From contig JACJWK010000012.1 of the NCBI GenBank assembly GCA_020637195.1, positions 36,721-100,720 on the forward strand: a stretch of DNA of 64,000 nucleotides, read 5' to 3'. The notes under the pieces are model-generated. The model had not been told where the DNA came from. It was given only the letters and a program-made list of their open reading frames with translations, and searched no databases. Position numbers and translations under genes: made by a program. This stretch comes from Microthrixaceae bacterium (lineage in GTDB: Bacteria; Actinomycetota; Acidimicrobiia; Acidimicrobiales; DATDAH01). This document shows, piece by piece, positions 1 to 8,369 of this stretch (the stretch's first letter is position 1; every line of letters starts with the position of its first letter).

Positions 1-1494
1 CCGGGCCGCGACCGGGTCCAGGCCGGGCAGGTCGACCGCGGTGCTCGCCGGCGCCAGCTCGCCGAGCAGCGCCCGCACCGCAGGGTCCTCGGCGCCGGGT
101 CGCGCCGCGATCAGCACGCGCACGCGCGGCGGCACGCCCCGGGCGAGGACGGCGCGGGTGAGGGCCACGGAGCTGGTGGCCGCCCACTGGAGGTCGTCGA
201 GCACCACCAGCACGGGCGCGATCTCGCTGACGAGCTCGATCAGGTCGGCGACGGCCTCGAAGAGACGGAACCGGGCGGACGGGTCGGCCTCGAGCGCCGA
301 CGCCGGCGCGCGCCCGGGCGCGAAGCCGGCGACGAGCTGGGCGAGGGGCTCGCGGACCGCCGGCGGCAGGGCGTCCGCCAGGCCCCGAGGGAGCTGCTGG
401 AGCGCCGCGGACAGCACGTGTGCCCACGCCTCGTAGGGCAGGTACCGCTCGGGGCTGTGGCGTCCGTAGAGCGTCACCACCCCCGCCGCGGCCAACCGGT
501 GGGCCACCTCCGCGACGAGGTGGGTCTTGCCCGCGCCGGCCTCGGCCACCATCAACGAGACCCGCTCGGGCGCCGGTCGGTCGCCGAGCGACCGATCGAC
601 CAGCTCGGCCACCACGACGTCGCGACCCACGAGCGACCCGGGGGCGAAGAGCCCCAGGGCGGCGCCCACCGCCACGACGTCCGCCGACGCCGGATCGCCC
701 ACGAAGGCGGCCCAGGGGTCGGCGGGCGGGCGGTCCCCCCGCGTCAGGACCTCGTGCTCGGCCGCTCGCAGCTCGGGGCCGGGCTCCACCCCGAGCCCCT
801 CGACCAGGCGCCGGCGGGCGCGCTGGTACGCCTCGAGCGCGTCCGCCGTGCGCCCCGAGGCTCCGAGGGCCCGCACCAGCAGGGCCCACCGGTGCTCGTC
901 GTAGGGGCGGCGCTCCACGAGCGGCTCGAGGTGGCTCACCGCCTCGGGTGCCCGCCCGTGGGCCTGGAGCAGCGCCGCCAGGCGGTCCTCGGCGCGGCCC
1001 CGCCGCTCGTCGAGGGCGCGCCGCAGGTGCTCCGCGCAGGGGAGGTCGCCGACCCCCTCGACGGGGTCTCCCGCCCAGAGGGCAACGGCCCGCTCGAGCG
1101 CGTCGATCGCCACCTCGCTCAGGCCCTGGCGCTCGGCGGCCGCCGCCTCGTTGACCAGCGCGTCGAAGCGACCGAGGTCGACGCGGTCGGTCGGGGCGTC
1201 GAGGCGGTAGCCCGCGCCCGTCCACACCACCTCGAGCCCGTCGGGGAGCTGGTGGCGCAGGTGGGTGACCTGTTGTTGGACGCGGTTGACCGCGGTGGCG
1301 GGCGGATCGTGCCACAGCCCGTCGACCAGGCGATCCACCGGCACCGGTCGGCCCAGGTCGGTGGCCAGCATCGCCAGCAGCGCCCGGCGGCGCGGCCCCC
1401 CGGACAGGACCGTGGCCTCGTCACCGTCGACGATCGAGACGGGCCCGAGCACCCGCACCGCCGCGCCGGCGCCTCCCGCTGCCACGGCGATCAC
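1..1494 (-). CDS. BTAD-domain transcriptional regulator with AAA ATPase module (C-terminus beyond window)
   Basis: The reverse-strand frame is open from a GTG at 1494 to the window edge, so about 498 N-terminal residues are visible and the end is missing. Residues about 12-98 form an OmpR-type winged-helix DNA-binding domain (LGRPVPVDRLVDGLW, then GAGYRLD). Residues about 105-245 form the bacterial transcriptional activation (BTAD) helical repeat ending in LGVEPGPELRAAE. An AAA/NACHT-like ATPase follows, with a P-loop GAGKT near residue 320 and a Walker B-like VLVVLDDLQWA. This order is typical of SARP/AfsR-like large signalling regulators. The ligand and targets cannot be told from the sequence. 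It is divergent from the phosphatase gene, with 71 bases between them. Confidence 0.87.
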   Translation of the reverse strand, partial: MIAVAAGGAGAAVRVLGPVSIVDGDEATVLSGGPRRRALLAMLATDLGRPVPVDRLVDGLWHDPPATAVNRVQQQVTHLRHQLPDGLEVVWTGAGYRLDAPTDRVDLGRFDALVNEAAAAERQGLSEVAIDALERAVALWAGDPVEGVGDLPCAEHLRRALDERRGRAEDRLAALLQAHGRAPEAVSHLEPLVERRPYDEHRWALLVRALGASGRTADALEAYQRARRRLVEGLGVEPGPELRAAEHEVLTRGDRPPADPWAAFVGDPASADVVAVGAALGLFAPGSLVGRDVVVAELVDRSLGDRPAPERVSLMVAEAGAGKTHLVAEVAHRLAAAGVVTLYGRHSPERYLPYEAWAHVLSAALQQLPRGLADALPPAVREPLAQLVAGFAPGRAPASALEADPSARFRLFEAVADLIELVSEIAPVLVVLDDLQWAATSSVALTRAVLARGVPPRVRVLIAARPGAEDPAVRALLGELAPASTAVDLPGLDPVAAR

Positions 1495-1550
1495 GGTACC
1501 CAACGTCGGCGCGGCCGGGCTCCGACCGCCCGACGCTCCGACCGAGCCGG

Positions 1551-1556
1551 TAGGTT
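1551..1556 (+). promoter_or_regulatory. -10 box of the histidine phosphatase gene
   Basis: TAGGTT lies 9 nt before the ATG at 1566 with no purine-rich ribosome binding site between. This fits a leaderless or nearly leaderless transcript. Confidence 0.45.
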
Positions 1557-1565
1557 CACGGACCC

Positions 1566-2219
1566 ATGCCTGCCCGCAAGAACGCCGGCCCCGAGCCGAC
1601 GCTGGTGCTGCTGGTGCGCCACGGCCAGACGCCGACCACCGGCACCACGCTGCCCGGTCGCGCTCCCGGCCTCCACCTCGCCGACCGTGGCGTGGCCCAG
1701 GCCGAGGAGGCCGCCGAGCGGATCCGGCCGCTGGCGGCGAAGGTGGCCGCGGTCTACGCCTCGCCGCTCGAGCGGACGCAGGAGACCGCGGCCCCCATCG
1801 CCCGGGCCGTACGGAAGCGGGTGCGCACCGAGCCGGGCCTGCTCGAGTGCGACTTCGGCCGCTGGACGGGCAAGAACCTGAAGGACCTGGCCAAGCTCCC
1901 CGAGTGGCGCACCGTCCAGCGCTACCCGAGCGGGTTCCGCTTCCCCCGCGGCGAGTCGTTCGCGGAGATGCAGGCGCGCATCACCGGCGCCCTCGACCGG
2001 CTCGTGGCCCGTCACCCCGGCGCCACCGTCGTGGCCGTCTCGCACGCCGACCCCATCAAGGCGGCCGTGGCCCAGGCCCTCGGCACCCACCTCGACCTCT
2101 TCCAGCGGATCGTGATCTCACCGTGCTCCATCACCGCCGTCCTCTACGCCGCCACCGGCCCCGTCGTCTTGTCGGTCAACTCCACGGGCGGCGATCTGGC
2201 CGCCCTGGCCCCGTCGTGA
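1566..2219 (+). CDS. Histidine phosphatase superfamily protein (MSMEG_4193-type putative phosphomutase)
   Basis: A 217-residue protein of the phosphoglycerate-mutase/histidine-phosphatase fold. The catalytic RHG motif is at residues 18-20 (LVRHGQT), a YASPLERTQETA segment follows, and the second catalytic His is in SHAD (His160). These phosphatases work through a phosphohistidine intermediate; the substrate is unknown. The next two genes, DUF3090 and a SCO1664-like protein, form a conserved actinobacterial trio that in mycobacteria lies near mshC of mycothiol synthesis (recalled, not checked). That suggests, but does not prove, a link to thiol or cofactor metabolism. Start ATG follows a TAGGTT -10 box. 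Confidence 0.88.
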   Translation: MPARKNAGPEPTLVLLVRHGQTPTTGTTLPGRAPGLHLADRGVAQAEEAAERIRPLAAKVAAVYASPLERTQETAAPIARAVRKRVRTEPGLLECDFGRWTGKNLKDLAKLPEWRTVQRYPSGFRFPRGESFAEMQARITGALDRLVARHPGATVVAVSHADPIKAAVAQALGTHLDLFQRIVISPCSITAVLYAATGPVVLSVNSTGGDLAALAPS

Positions 2220-2253
2220 GGCGGCGACCGGACCGGTCCGGGGAGGGATCGGC

Positions 2254-2775
2254 GTGAGCTCGTCGTTCCGCTTCGACGACCCCGACGTCTTCACGGCCGG
2301 CGCCGTGGGCGAGCCGGGCCATCGGACCTTCTTCCTCCAGGTCGCCGAGGGCAGCCAGGTCGTCAGCCTCAAGTGCGAGAAGCAGCAGGTGGCGGCCCTG
2401 GCCCAGTACCTGGCCGAGCTCCTGGCGGACCTTCCCCCCGTGGCGCCGGCCCTGTCGCCCCCTGCGCTCGCGCTCAGCGAGCCCGTGCTCGCGGAGTGGG
2501 TCGTGGGCTCCATGGGCGTGGCGTACGACGACGCCGACGAGCGCTTCGTCCTGGTGATAGACGAGCTCGTCGCCGAGGAGGACGAGGGCGGTGAGCCCGA
2601 GCCGACGCCGGGGGTGGCCCGGCTCCGCCTCACCCCCGCCCAGGTGGCCTCGTTCGTGCCGTGGGCCGAGGAGCTGGTGGGGCAGGGGCGTCCGCTGTGC
2701 CCGCTGTGCGGCCGCCCCATGGACCCCGAGGGCCACGCCTGCCCGCGCACCAACGGCCACCACCGCCCGAGCTGA
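2254..2775 (+). CDS. DUF3090 family protein
   Basis: A 173-residue protein starting at GTG 2254. The N-terminal half matches the DUF3090/TIGR03847 pattern (SFRFDDPDVFTAGAVGEPG, then RTFFLQV and VSLKCEKQQVAAL). The C-terminus is a small Cys-rich knuckle (CPLCGRPMDPEGHACP, Cys149, Cys152, Cys163), possibly a zinc ribbon. Function is unknown. It sits between the histidine phosphatase and the SCO1664-like gene, only 4 nt before the latter, so the three are likely one operon. Confidence 0.88.
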   Translation: MSSSFRFDDPDVFTAGAVGEPGHRTFFLQVAEGSQVVSLKCEKQQVAALAQYLAELLADLPPVAPALSPPALALSEPVLAEWVVGSMGVAYDDADERFVLVIDELVAEEDEGGEPEPTPGVARLRLTPAQVASFVPWAEELVGQGRPLCPLCGRPMDPEGHACPRTNGHHRPS

Positions 2776-2779
2776 GGCA

Positions 2780-3493
2780 GTGGGCGCGCCCCGCGACGTC
2801 GACGACGAGCTGCGCTTCCTGCGCGAGGCCGAGCTCTCCGTCGAGGGGCGGATGCCCTGGAGCTCGAACGCCACGTTCCTCGTCGAGGCCCGCGACGGCG
2901 ACCGCACCGAGCCCGCCGTCTACAAGCCCCTGCGGGGCGAGCGGCCGCTGTGGGACTTCCCCCCCGGCCTCGGCAAGCGCGAGGTCGCGGCGTGGGAGCT
3001 GGCGCAGGCGCTCGGCTGGGACCTCGTGCCCCCGACCGTCCTGCGGGACGGTCCGCTGGGGGAGGGGTCGGTGCAGCGCTTCGTCGAGGCCGACTTCGAG
3101 CAGCACTACTTCACGCTGGTCGAGGACGAGGACCTGCACCCGCAGCTCCGGCGCATGGCGGCGTTCGACATCGTCGCCAACAACACCGACCGCAAGGGCG
3201 GGCACTGCCTGCTCGCCGAGGGCGGCCACGTCTACGGCATCGACCACGGCCTGGCGTTCCACGAGGACTTCAAGCTGCGCACGGTGATCTGGGATTTCGG
3301 GGGCGAGCCGGTGCCCGACGACCTCCTCGGCGACCTCCGGCGCCTCCTCGACGAGGGCCTGCCGCCGTCGCTGGCGGACCTGCTCACGCCCGTCGAGTGC
3401 CGGGCCCTGGCCTTCCGCGCCGAGCGGCTCGTCGAGGTCGGGGTGTTCCCCGTGGACACCTCGGGCCGCCAGTACCCCTGGCCGCTCGTCTGA
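2780..3493 (+). CDS. SCO1664 family protein (kinase-like fold suspected)
   Basis: A 237-residue protein; GTG 2780, 4 nt after the DUF3090 stop, is the first start in frame outside the upstream gene. It matches the SCO1664/TIGR03843 family. Motifs recall HipA or PI3/4-kinase-like enzymes: a conserved lysine in VYKP (Lys49), a catalytic-loop-like DIVANNTDRKGGH (residues 130-142), and a metal-site-like YGIDHG (Asp155). Phosphotransfer is therefore possible but inferred. It pairs with DUF3090 and the histidine phosphatase, which would give a putative kinase and a putative phosphatase in one operon. It converges on the diguanylate cyclase gene. Confidence 0.83.
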   Translation: MGAPRDVDDELRFLREAELSVEGRMPWSSNATFLVEARDGDRTEPAVYKPLRGERPLWDFPPGLGKREVAAWELAQALGWDLVPPTVLRDGPLGEGSVQRFVEADFEQHYFTLVEDEDLHPQLRRMAAFDIVANNTDRKGGHCLLAEGGHVYGIDHGLAFHEDFKLRTVIWDFGGEPVPDDLLGDLRRLLDEGLPPSLADLLTPVECRALAFRAERLVEVGVFPVDTSGRQYPWPLV

Positions 3494-3596
3494 CACCCGT
3501 CTCCGGCGCGGACGCCCGTCCCCCGTCCTGAGGGCCCACGTCGTCACGCCCGGCGACGAGCCGGCCACCGGAACCGGGGAGAGCGCGCGCCGCCGA

Positions 3597-5165
3597 TCAG
3601 CCGGCGTCGGCCACCACCGCGGGACGGGTGCTGACGTCGCTCGCCACCACCCGGTCGCGCCCGCCGCGCTTGGCGGCGTAGAGGGCGGCGTCGGCGCGAC
3701 CGACGAGGGCGTCGACGTCGAGCGCGTTCTCCGGGTAGCTGGCGACCCCCGCGCTGACGGTGAGCGCGACCGCGTCGACGGCCTCGCGGAGCCCCGAGCG
3801 CACCCGTTCCGCGAACGCCACGCCGCCGGCGGCGTCGACCCCGGGGAGCAGCACGACGAACTCCTCACCGCCGTAGCGGGCGGCGACGTCCTCACGGCGC
3901 ACCAGCTGCTCGAGGCCCGCACCGACCTGGCGCAGGACCTCGTCGCCGGTCTGGTGCCCGTGGGTGTCGTTGACGGCCTTGAAGTGGTCGAGGTCCACCA
4001 GGACCAGGGCCAGCGGGTCGCCCGTGCGCTGGGCCCGCGACAGCTCCCGCTCGAGCGCCCCGTCGAACTCGGTCCGGTTGCACAGCCCGGTCAAGCCGTC
4101 GTGACGGGCCAGCCGGTCGACCTCGCCGAGCAGCAGGCGGGTCCGCAGGGACATGGCGGCGTGCCCGGCGGACTGGACGAGTGTGGCCAGCGTCGACGCC
4201 GGCAGGCCGCTCCAGCGACCCCCGGCCCACTCGGCCAGCAGCACCCCGACCGGCGCCCCGTTCGCCAGCATCGGCACCGCGACGACGTTGTGGGCGAAGG
4301 GCAGGAGCCGGTCGACGAGGGGGTCGGCGGACGGGTCCAGCGCCCGCACGAGTCGCGGGGCGCCGGTGCGCCGGCACTCGGCCACCACCCCGCCGGCCTC
4401 GCCCGCCGAGGTGGGCGCCTCGAACCACACGCAGGCGGCGTCGTCGGCGACCGCCCCGATGAGGCGACCTCCCTCCTCGGCCACGACCAGCGCTCGTCGG
4501 AACCGCATCCGCCGGTGGACGTGCACCGCCAGGACGGCGCAGATCTCCTCGGGCCACTCCTCGCGCTCGAAGTCCGAGCTGAGGTCGAGCAGGGACTGGA
4601 TCTGACGACGGCTGTGGTTGAGGCCGCGCTCGTTCAGCGACGAGAACGCGGCGGCGCCGATGGCCAGGACGAGCAGGGTGGACGCCCGGAACGCCGCGGC
4701 GCCGTCGAAGGCGGGGTCCTCCCCCCGCAGGTAGTACGCCACCACGGCCGACGAGCCGCCGACCATCAACAGCGCGTGCCACACCGCGACCTTGAGGCCG
4801 GTCCGGTACGAGGCCACCAGGGTCACGGCGACGATGTGGAAGTAGATGAGGAAGGTCAGCAGGCTGTCCCGGCCCCCGGTCTGGCCCACCACGAAGGCGA
4901 GGAAGATCCCGTCGACGACGAGCAGTGCCGACACCGCGAGCAACCCTCGCCAACCGAGCTTGCGGCGGGTGAGCTCGACGGCGGTCGTGACCCCCGCGTA
5001 GAGGACGGCGGCGAGCTCGACGGTGCCCGACGGATCGACGACGACGTCGCCGACCACGCCGACCGCGATGATCACGCTCGCGGCGATGGCCAGGCGCGCG
5101 ATGAGCAGGACCGCGAGGCGGTCCGACAGCGGGACCAGGTCGGCGTCGTGCTCGTCGACGGTCAT
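3597..5165 (-). CDS. Membrane diguanylate cyclase (GGDEF) with GAF-like sensor region
   Basis: A 522-residue protein. The first ~190 residues hold about six hydrophobic segments, a membrane sensor. Residues ~195-345 resemble a GAF domain (WPEEICAVLAV; NVVAVPMLANGAPVGVLLAEW). The C-terminal third is a complete GGDEF domain with DGLTGLCNR, the metal-site DLDHFKAVND and the active-site loop GGEEF (432-436). RRED (423-426), five residues earlier, matches the RxxD inhibitory site, so product inhibition by c-di-GMP is expected. No EAL domain is present. The start overlaps the upstream stop (TGATG), so it is translationally coupled to the small membrane protein at 5165-5632. Confidence 0.93.
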   Translation of the reverse strand: MTVDEHDADLVPLSDRLAVLLIARLAIAASVIIAVGVVGDVVVDPSGTVELAAVLYAGVTTAVELTRRKLGWRGLLAVSALLVVDGIFLAFVVGQTGGRDSLLTFLIYFHIVAVTLVASYRTGLKVAVWHALLMVGGSSAVVAYYLRGEDPAFDGAAAFRASTLLVLAIGAAAFSSLNERGLNHSRRQIQSLLDLSSDFEREEWPEEICAVLAVHVHRRMRFRRALVVAEEGGRLIGAVADDAACVWFEAPTSAGEAGGVVAECRRTGAPRLVRALDPSADPLVDRLLPFAHNVVAVPMLANGAPVGVLLAEWAGGRWSGLPASTLATLVQSAGHAAMSLRTRLLLGEVDRLARHDGLTGLCNRTEFDGALERELSRAQRTGDPLALVLVDLDHFKAVNDTHGHQTGDEVLRQVGAGLEQLVRREDVAARYGGEEFVVLLPGVDAAGGVAFAERVRSGLREAVDAVALTVSAGVASYPENALDVDALVGRADAALYAAKRGGRDRVVASDVSTRPAVVADAG

Positions 5166-5632
5166 CAGCGGAACCTCAGCCGCTCGCCCTGGTCGAGGGG
5201 AGCGTCGGCGAGCTTGCGCTCGTGGCGGTCGGCGCGGTCCTGGAGCACGAGGAAGGCGCCGATGGCGAGGGCGAGCAGCGCCGGCCAGGCGAACCGTCGG
5301 GCGTCACGCCGCGCCGCCTCGCCGAGGGCGCCGGCCGGGCCGGCTCCCACCTCGTCGGCCGGAGCGGGATCGCCGCCGGACGTGGCGCGGGCGCCGTCCG
5401 TCCCGGCGCGGGTGGCACCGCCCGCGCCCCCACTCCCCCGCCCGGACGCGCCGGTCGCCCCGGCGGCCGCCGCAGGACCGTCCGCGGCCGTCCCGTCAGC
5501 GCCGGTGCCGTCCGCCGCCGGGCCGTCCAGGTCGCGGGGGGTCCTCGGGTCCGCGCCGGTGCCCGGGTCCGACGGCGGCGCAGGCGCCGGCCCGCCACCG
5601 CCGCCCAGCACGCCGTCCACGGTGTCGTTCAC
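5165..5632 (-). CDS. Small single-pass membrane protein, low-complexity N-terminus
   Basis: A 155-residue protein of no recognised family. The first ~110 residues are Gly/Ala/Pro/Asp-rich and probably disordered. A single hydrophobic helix (WPALLALAIGAFLVLQ) lies near residues 117-132, followed by a short charged tail (DRADRHERK). It is upstream of and overlaps the diguanylate cyclase by one base, and follows a small secreted protein at 5663-5917. A membrane accessory role with the cyclase is possible but only contextual. Confidence 0.65.
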   Translation of the reverse strand: MNDTVDGVLGGGGGPAPAPPSDPGTGADPRTPRDLDGPAADGTGADGTAADGPAAAAGATGASGRGSGGAGGATRAGTDGARATSGGDPAPADEVGAGPAGALGEAARRDARRFAWPALLALAIGAFLVLQDRADRHERKLADAPLDQGERLRFR

Positions 5633-5662
5633 GCCGCCGAGGAGGTCGTCGACGCGCGCCCG

Positions 5663-5917
5663 TCACCCTCCCACCGTCCCGGTCACGGTGTCGCCCACCA
5701 CCGGCGGGAGCGGATCGGTCACCGGAGCCGGGACCGTCACCGGCGGCACCGTGACGGGCGGCAGGGTGATCTCGGGGCCGGTCGGGACCGGTCGGGCCGC
5801 CGCCGATCCCGCGTCGGCCAGGACCAGCGCCGACAGGGCGAGCGCGGCCACGACCGCCCCCGCCCTCGTCCTGCGGCCGGTCCGGTGGCCGCTCCGTCGC
5901 GCCATCCCTGGTCTCAT
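5663..5917 (-). CDS. Small secreted Pro/Val/Thr-rich protein
   Basis: About 84 residues from ATG 5917 (a second ATG at 5905 is an alternative). An Arg-rich n-region, a hydrophobic stretch (AGAVVAALALSALVLADAG) and an ASAAAR-type cleavage area make a clear signal peptide. The mature part is a repetitive LPPVTVPPVTVPAPVT chain ending in VGDTVTGTVGG. No family recognised. It is 30 nt upstream of the next gene on the same strand and may head the cyclase operon. Confidence 0.55.
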   Translation of the reverse strand: MRPGMARRSGHRTGRRTRAGAVVAALALSALVLADAGSAAARPVPTGPEITLPPVTVPPVTVPAPVTDPLPPVVGDTVTGTVGG

Positions 5918-5964
5918 CGGCCGCGCGCCCGACGAGTGAAGGGCGGGCCGGCCGCCCGGCCGGC

Positions 5965-7263
5965 TCAGGGACCGAGCACCCGGTCCAGCTCGGCGTTGGC
6001 GAAGGTGCGGTGCGGGTCCAAGCGGTCGCGGGCCGCCTGGAAGGCGGACCACTCGGGGTACCGCGCCGACAGGGTCGCGGCGTCCTGGAAGTGGAGCTTG
6101 CCCCAGTGCGGTCGCCCCTCGTAGTCGTCCATGATCGCCTCGACCCCGCGGAAGTAGGCCTGGTGCGGCGTCCCGCGGTACACGTGCACGGCCAGGTAGC
6201 CGGTCTCGCGCCCGAAGGCGGGGCTGAGGGCGATGTCGTCGGCCGCCACCGCCCGCACCTCGACCGGGAACAGCAGGGGCAGGGCGAGGTCGCGCACCAG
6301 TTCCCGGACCCGCGGCAACGCCTCGGGCACGGCCGCCAGCGGGATGGCGTACTCCATCTCGAGGAAGCGGACGAGGCGGGGGCTGGCGAACACCCGGTGG
6401 CCGGGCTCGACGTACTCCACCCGGCCCGCCGAGGGCAGTGCCCGGCCCAGGCGGGGCACCGCGGCCGGACGATGCCGGGCGATGCGGTTGGCGGCCCCGA
6501 AGGCCACGTTGTCGTACAGCACGCCGTTGCGCCACCGCTCCCACCGACCGCGGGGACGGGCGGGCTCGTCGGTCCGGCGGTTGCGCTTGGTGAGCGCCCA
6601 GCGGGTGTTGGGCACCCAGAAGAACTCGAAGTGGTCATGGTCGTCGAGCAGGCCCTCCCAGTCGCCGAGCACCTCGTCGACGGGGGCGGGCTCCTCGACC
6701 GCGTGGAGGTTGAACGCCGGCACGCACTGCACCGTCAGCTCCGACACCAGCCCCAGGGCGCCCACGCCGACCCGGGCCACCGAGAGCAGCTCGGGCTCCT
6801 CGTCGGCCGAGCACTCGACGACGTCGCCGTCGCCGGTGATCAGGCGCATGCCGACGATGCCGGTGGCCAGGTTGCCGAACCGGCGACCCGTCCCGTGGGT
6901 GGCCGTGGCGGTGGCGCCCGCGATCGACTGGTAGGCGATGTCGCCGAGGTTCTCCAGGGCGGCGCCCCGCTCGGCCAGGCGACGGCTGAGGTCGGCCAGG
7001 CGGATGCCCGCCTGGACCGTCGCCCGTCCCGTGACGGGGTCGAACGCGAGGAGCCGGTCGTAGTCGCGGAGGTCGACCAGGACCCCGTCGGTCAGCGCGA
7101 CCCCGGTGAACGAGTGGCCCGCCCCGACCGCCTTCACCCGCCGGCCCGTGGACCGCGCCCGCCGCACGAGCTCGACGAGCTCGGTCTCGGTGGTCGGGCG
7201 GGCCACCGACGCAGGGCGCGCTCGCTGGTTGCCCGCCCAGTTGGCCCACTCCCGCCGACGCAC
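5965..7263 (-). CDS. FAD-binding sugar-1,4-lactone oxidase (D-arabinono-lactone oxidase family)
   Basis: A 432-residue protein from GTG 7263. The N-terminal FAD PCMH-type domain carries GAGHSFTG (residues 47-54) and a THGTGRRFG segment. The C-terminal part is an ALO domain with HWGKLHF near residue 393 and a final DPHRTFANAELD. Such enzymes oxidise aldonolactones or alditols using O2. The substrate cannot be set; in actinobacteria relatives act on gulono-, arabinono- or xylitol-type compounds. An upstream in-frame start at 7305 exists, but TAGCGT at 7271-7276 lies 7 nt before GTG 7263 and supports the shorter leaderless form. Confidence 0.85.
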   Translation of the reverse strand: MRRREWANWAGNQRARPASVARPTTETELVELVRRARSTGRRVKAVGAGHSFTGVALTDGVLVDLRDYDRLLAFDPVTGRATVQAGIRLADLSRRLAERGAALENLGDIAYQSIAGATATATHGTGRRFGNLATGIVGMRLITGDGDVVECSADEEPELLSVARVGVGALGLVSELTVQCVPAFNLHAVEEPAPVDEVLGDWEGLLDDHDHFEFFWVPNTRWALTKRNRRTDEPARPRGRWERWRNGVLYDNVAFGAANRIARHRPAAVPRLGRALPSAGRVEYVEPGHRVFASPRLVRFLEMEYAIPLAAVPEALPRVRELVRDLALPLLFPVEVRAVAADDIALSPAFGRETGYLAVHVYRGTPHQAYFRGVEAIMDDYEGRPHWGKLHFQDAATLSARYPEWSAFQAARDRLDPHRTFANAELDRVLGP

Positions 7264-7270
7264 CCCCGTC

Positions 7271-7276
7271 ACGCTA
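7271..7276 (-). promoter_or_regulatory. -10 box of the lactone oxidase gene
   Basis: TAGCGT on the reverse strand is 7 nt from GTG 7263. This decides the start choice and suggests a leaderless mRNA. Confidence 0.45.
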
Positions 7277-7329
7277 CGGCGCCGGCGCCGCCCGACGCCT
7301 TCCACCGCGCCCGGCGGGGGCCCGCACGC

Positions 7330-7365
7330 GACGGGGCCCCGGCGCCGCAGCGCCGGGGCCCCGTC
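7330..7365 (-). terminator. Strong hairpin downstream of etfBA
   Basis: A perfect 16-bp inverted repeat with a 4-nt loop (arms 7330-7345 and 7350-7365; arm GACGGGGCCCCGGCGC). It starts 22 nt after the etfA stop and just before the lactone oxidase start. No T-run follows on the reverse strand, as is common in high-GC terminators. Confidence 0.75.
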
Positions 7366-7386
7366 GGACCGTTGCGTGGTGCGGCG

Positions 7387-8355
7387 TCAGCCGCGGGCCT
7401 CGAGGGCCTCGATCAGCTTGGGGAGCACCTTGTGCACGTCGCCCACGATGCCGAGGTCGGCGATCGAGAAGATCGGGGCCTCGGCGTCCTTGTTGATGGC
7501 GATGATGTTCTTGGAGCCCTTCATGCCCACCATGTGCTGGGTGGCACCGGAGATGCCGGCGGCGATGTACACCGTGGGCTTCACGACCTTGCCGGTCTGG
7601 CCCACCTGGTACGAGTAGGGCACCCAACCGGCGTCGACGATGGCGCGGGAGGCGCCGGGCGCCGCCTTGAGCAGCTTGGCCAGCGTCTCGATCATGTCGT
7701 ACTTCTCGGCCTCGCCGAGGCCACGACCACCGGACACCACGACCGCGGCGTCGTCGAGGGACGGGCCCTCGCGCTCCTCCACGTGGCGCTCGGTGACGGT
7801 GGCGCCGCCGGCGCCGCCCAGGTCGGGCACCGCCGCCTCGGCCACCTCGGCCGCGCCGCCGCCGGTCTCGGCCGGCTCGAAGGACTTGGGCCGGAACAGG
7901 GCCAGGTGCGGCCCGGGGCCCGAGAACTTCGTCGACACGTTGGTGGAGCCACCGAAGACGGGCTCGACCACGACGATGGCGTCGCCGTCGACGCTGACGC
8001 CCACGTTGTTGGTGATGACCGTCCGGTCGAGCTTGGCCGACAGGCGCCCGGCCACGTCGCGGCCGTCGTAGGTCGTGCCGAACATGATCAGGTCGGGAGC
8101 GGCCCCGCCCTCGATGGCGGCGGCCATGGCCGCGGCGACGGGCACGCCCAGCAGGGCGCCGCCCAGGTCGCCGGTGGCGTGCACCTTGGTGACCCCGTGG
8201 GCGCCGAGCTCGGCGGCGATGGCCGCGCCGTCGCCGCCGTGGAAGGCCTCGACGTTGTCGCTCAGCTCACGGGCCTGGGCGAGCATCTCGAGGGTGATGG
8301 GAAGGACCTTGCCGTCGCGTGCTTCGGCGAAGACCCAGACAGTGGAAAGTGCCAT
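7387..8355 (-). CDS. etfA: Electron transfer flavoprotein, alpha subunit
   Basis: A 322-residue EtfA. The N-terminal part (VWVFAEARDGKVLPIT) is the adenine-nucleotide-like fold. The C-terminal FAD domain is well kept: VSGGRGLGEAEKY, ASRAIVDAGWVPYSYQVGQTGK, then VYIAAGISGATQHMVGMKGS and IIAINKDAEAPIFSIADLG. With EtfB it passes electrons from acyl-CoA and other dehydrogenases to the ETF-quinone oxidoreductase. It lies 14 nt after etfB with a GGAGG ribosome site, so etfBA is one operon ending at the hairpin at 7330-7365. Confidence 0.97.
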   Translation of the reverse strand: MALSTVWVFAEARDGKVLPITLEMLAQARELSDNVEAFHGGDGAAIAAELGAHGVTKVHATGDLGGALLGVPVAAAMAAAIEGGAAPDLIMFGTTYDGRDVAGRLSAKLDRTVITNNVGVSVDGDAIVVVEPVFGGSTNVSTKFSGPGPHLALFRPKSFEPAETGGGAAEVAEAAVPDLGGAGGATVTERHVEEREGPSLDDAAVVVSGGRGLGEAEKYDMIETLAKLLKAAPGASRAIVDAGWVPYSYQVGQTGKVVKPTVYIAAGISGATQHMVGMKGSKNIIAINKDAEAPIFSIADLGIVGDVHKVLPKLIEALEARG

Positions 8356-8369
8356 TGGTCAGCGTCCTC

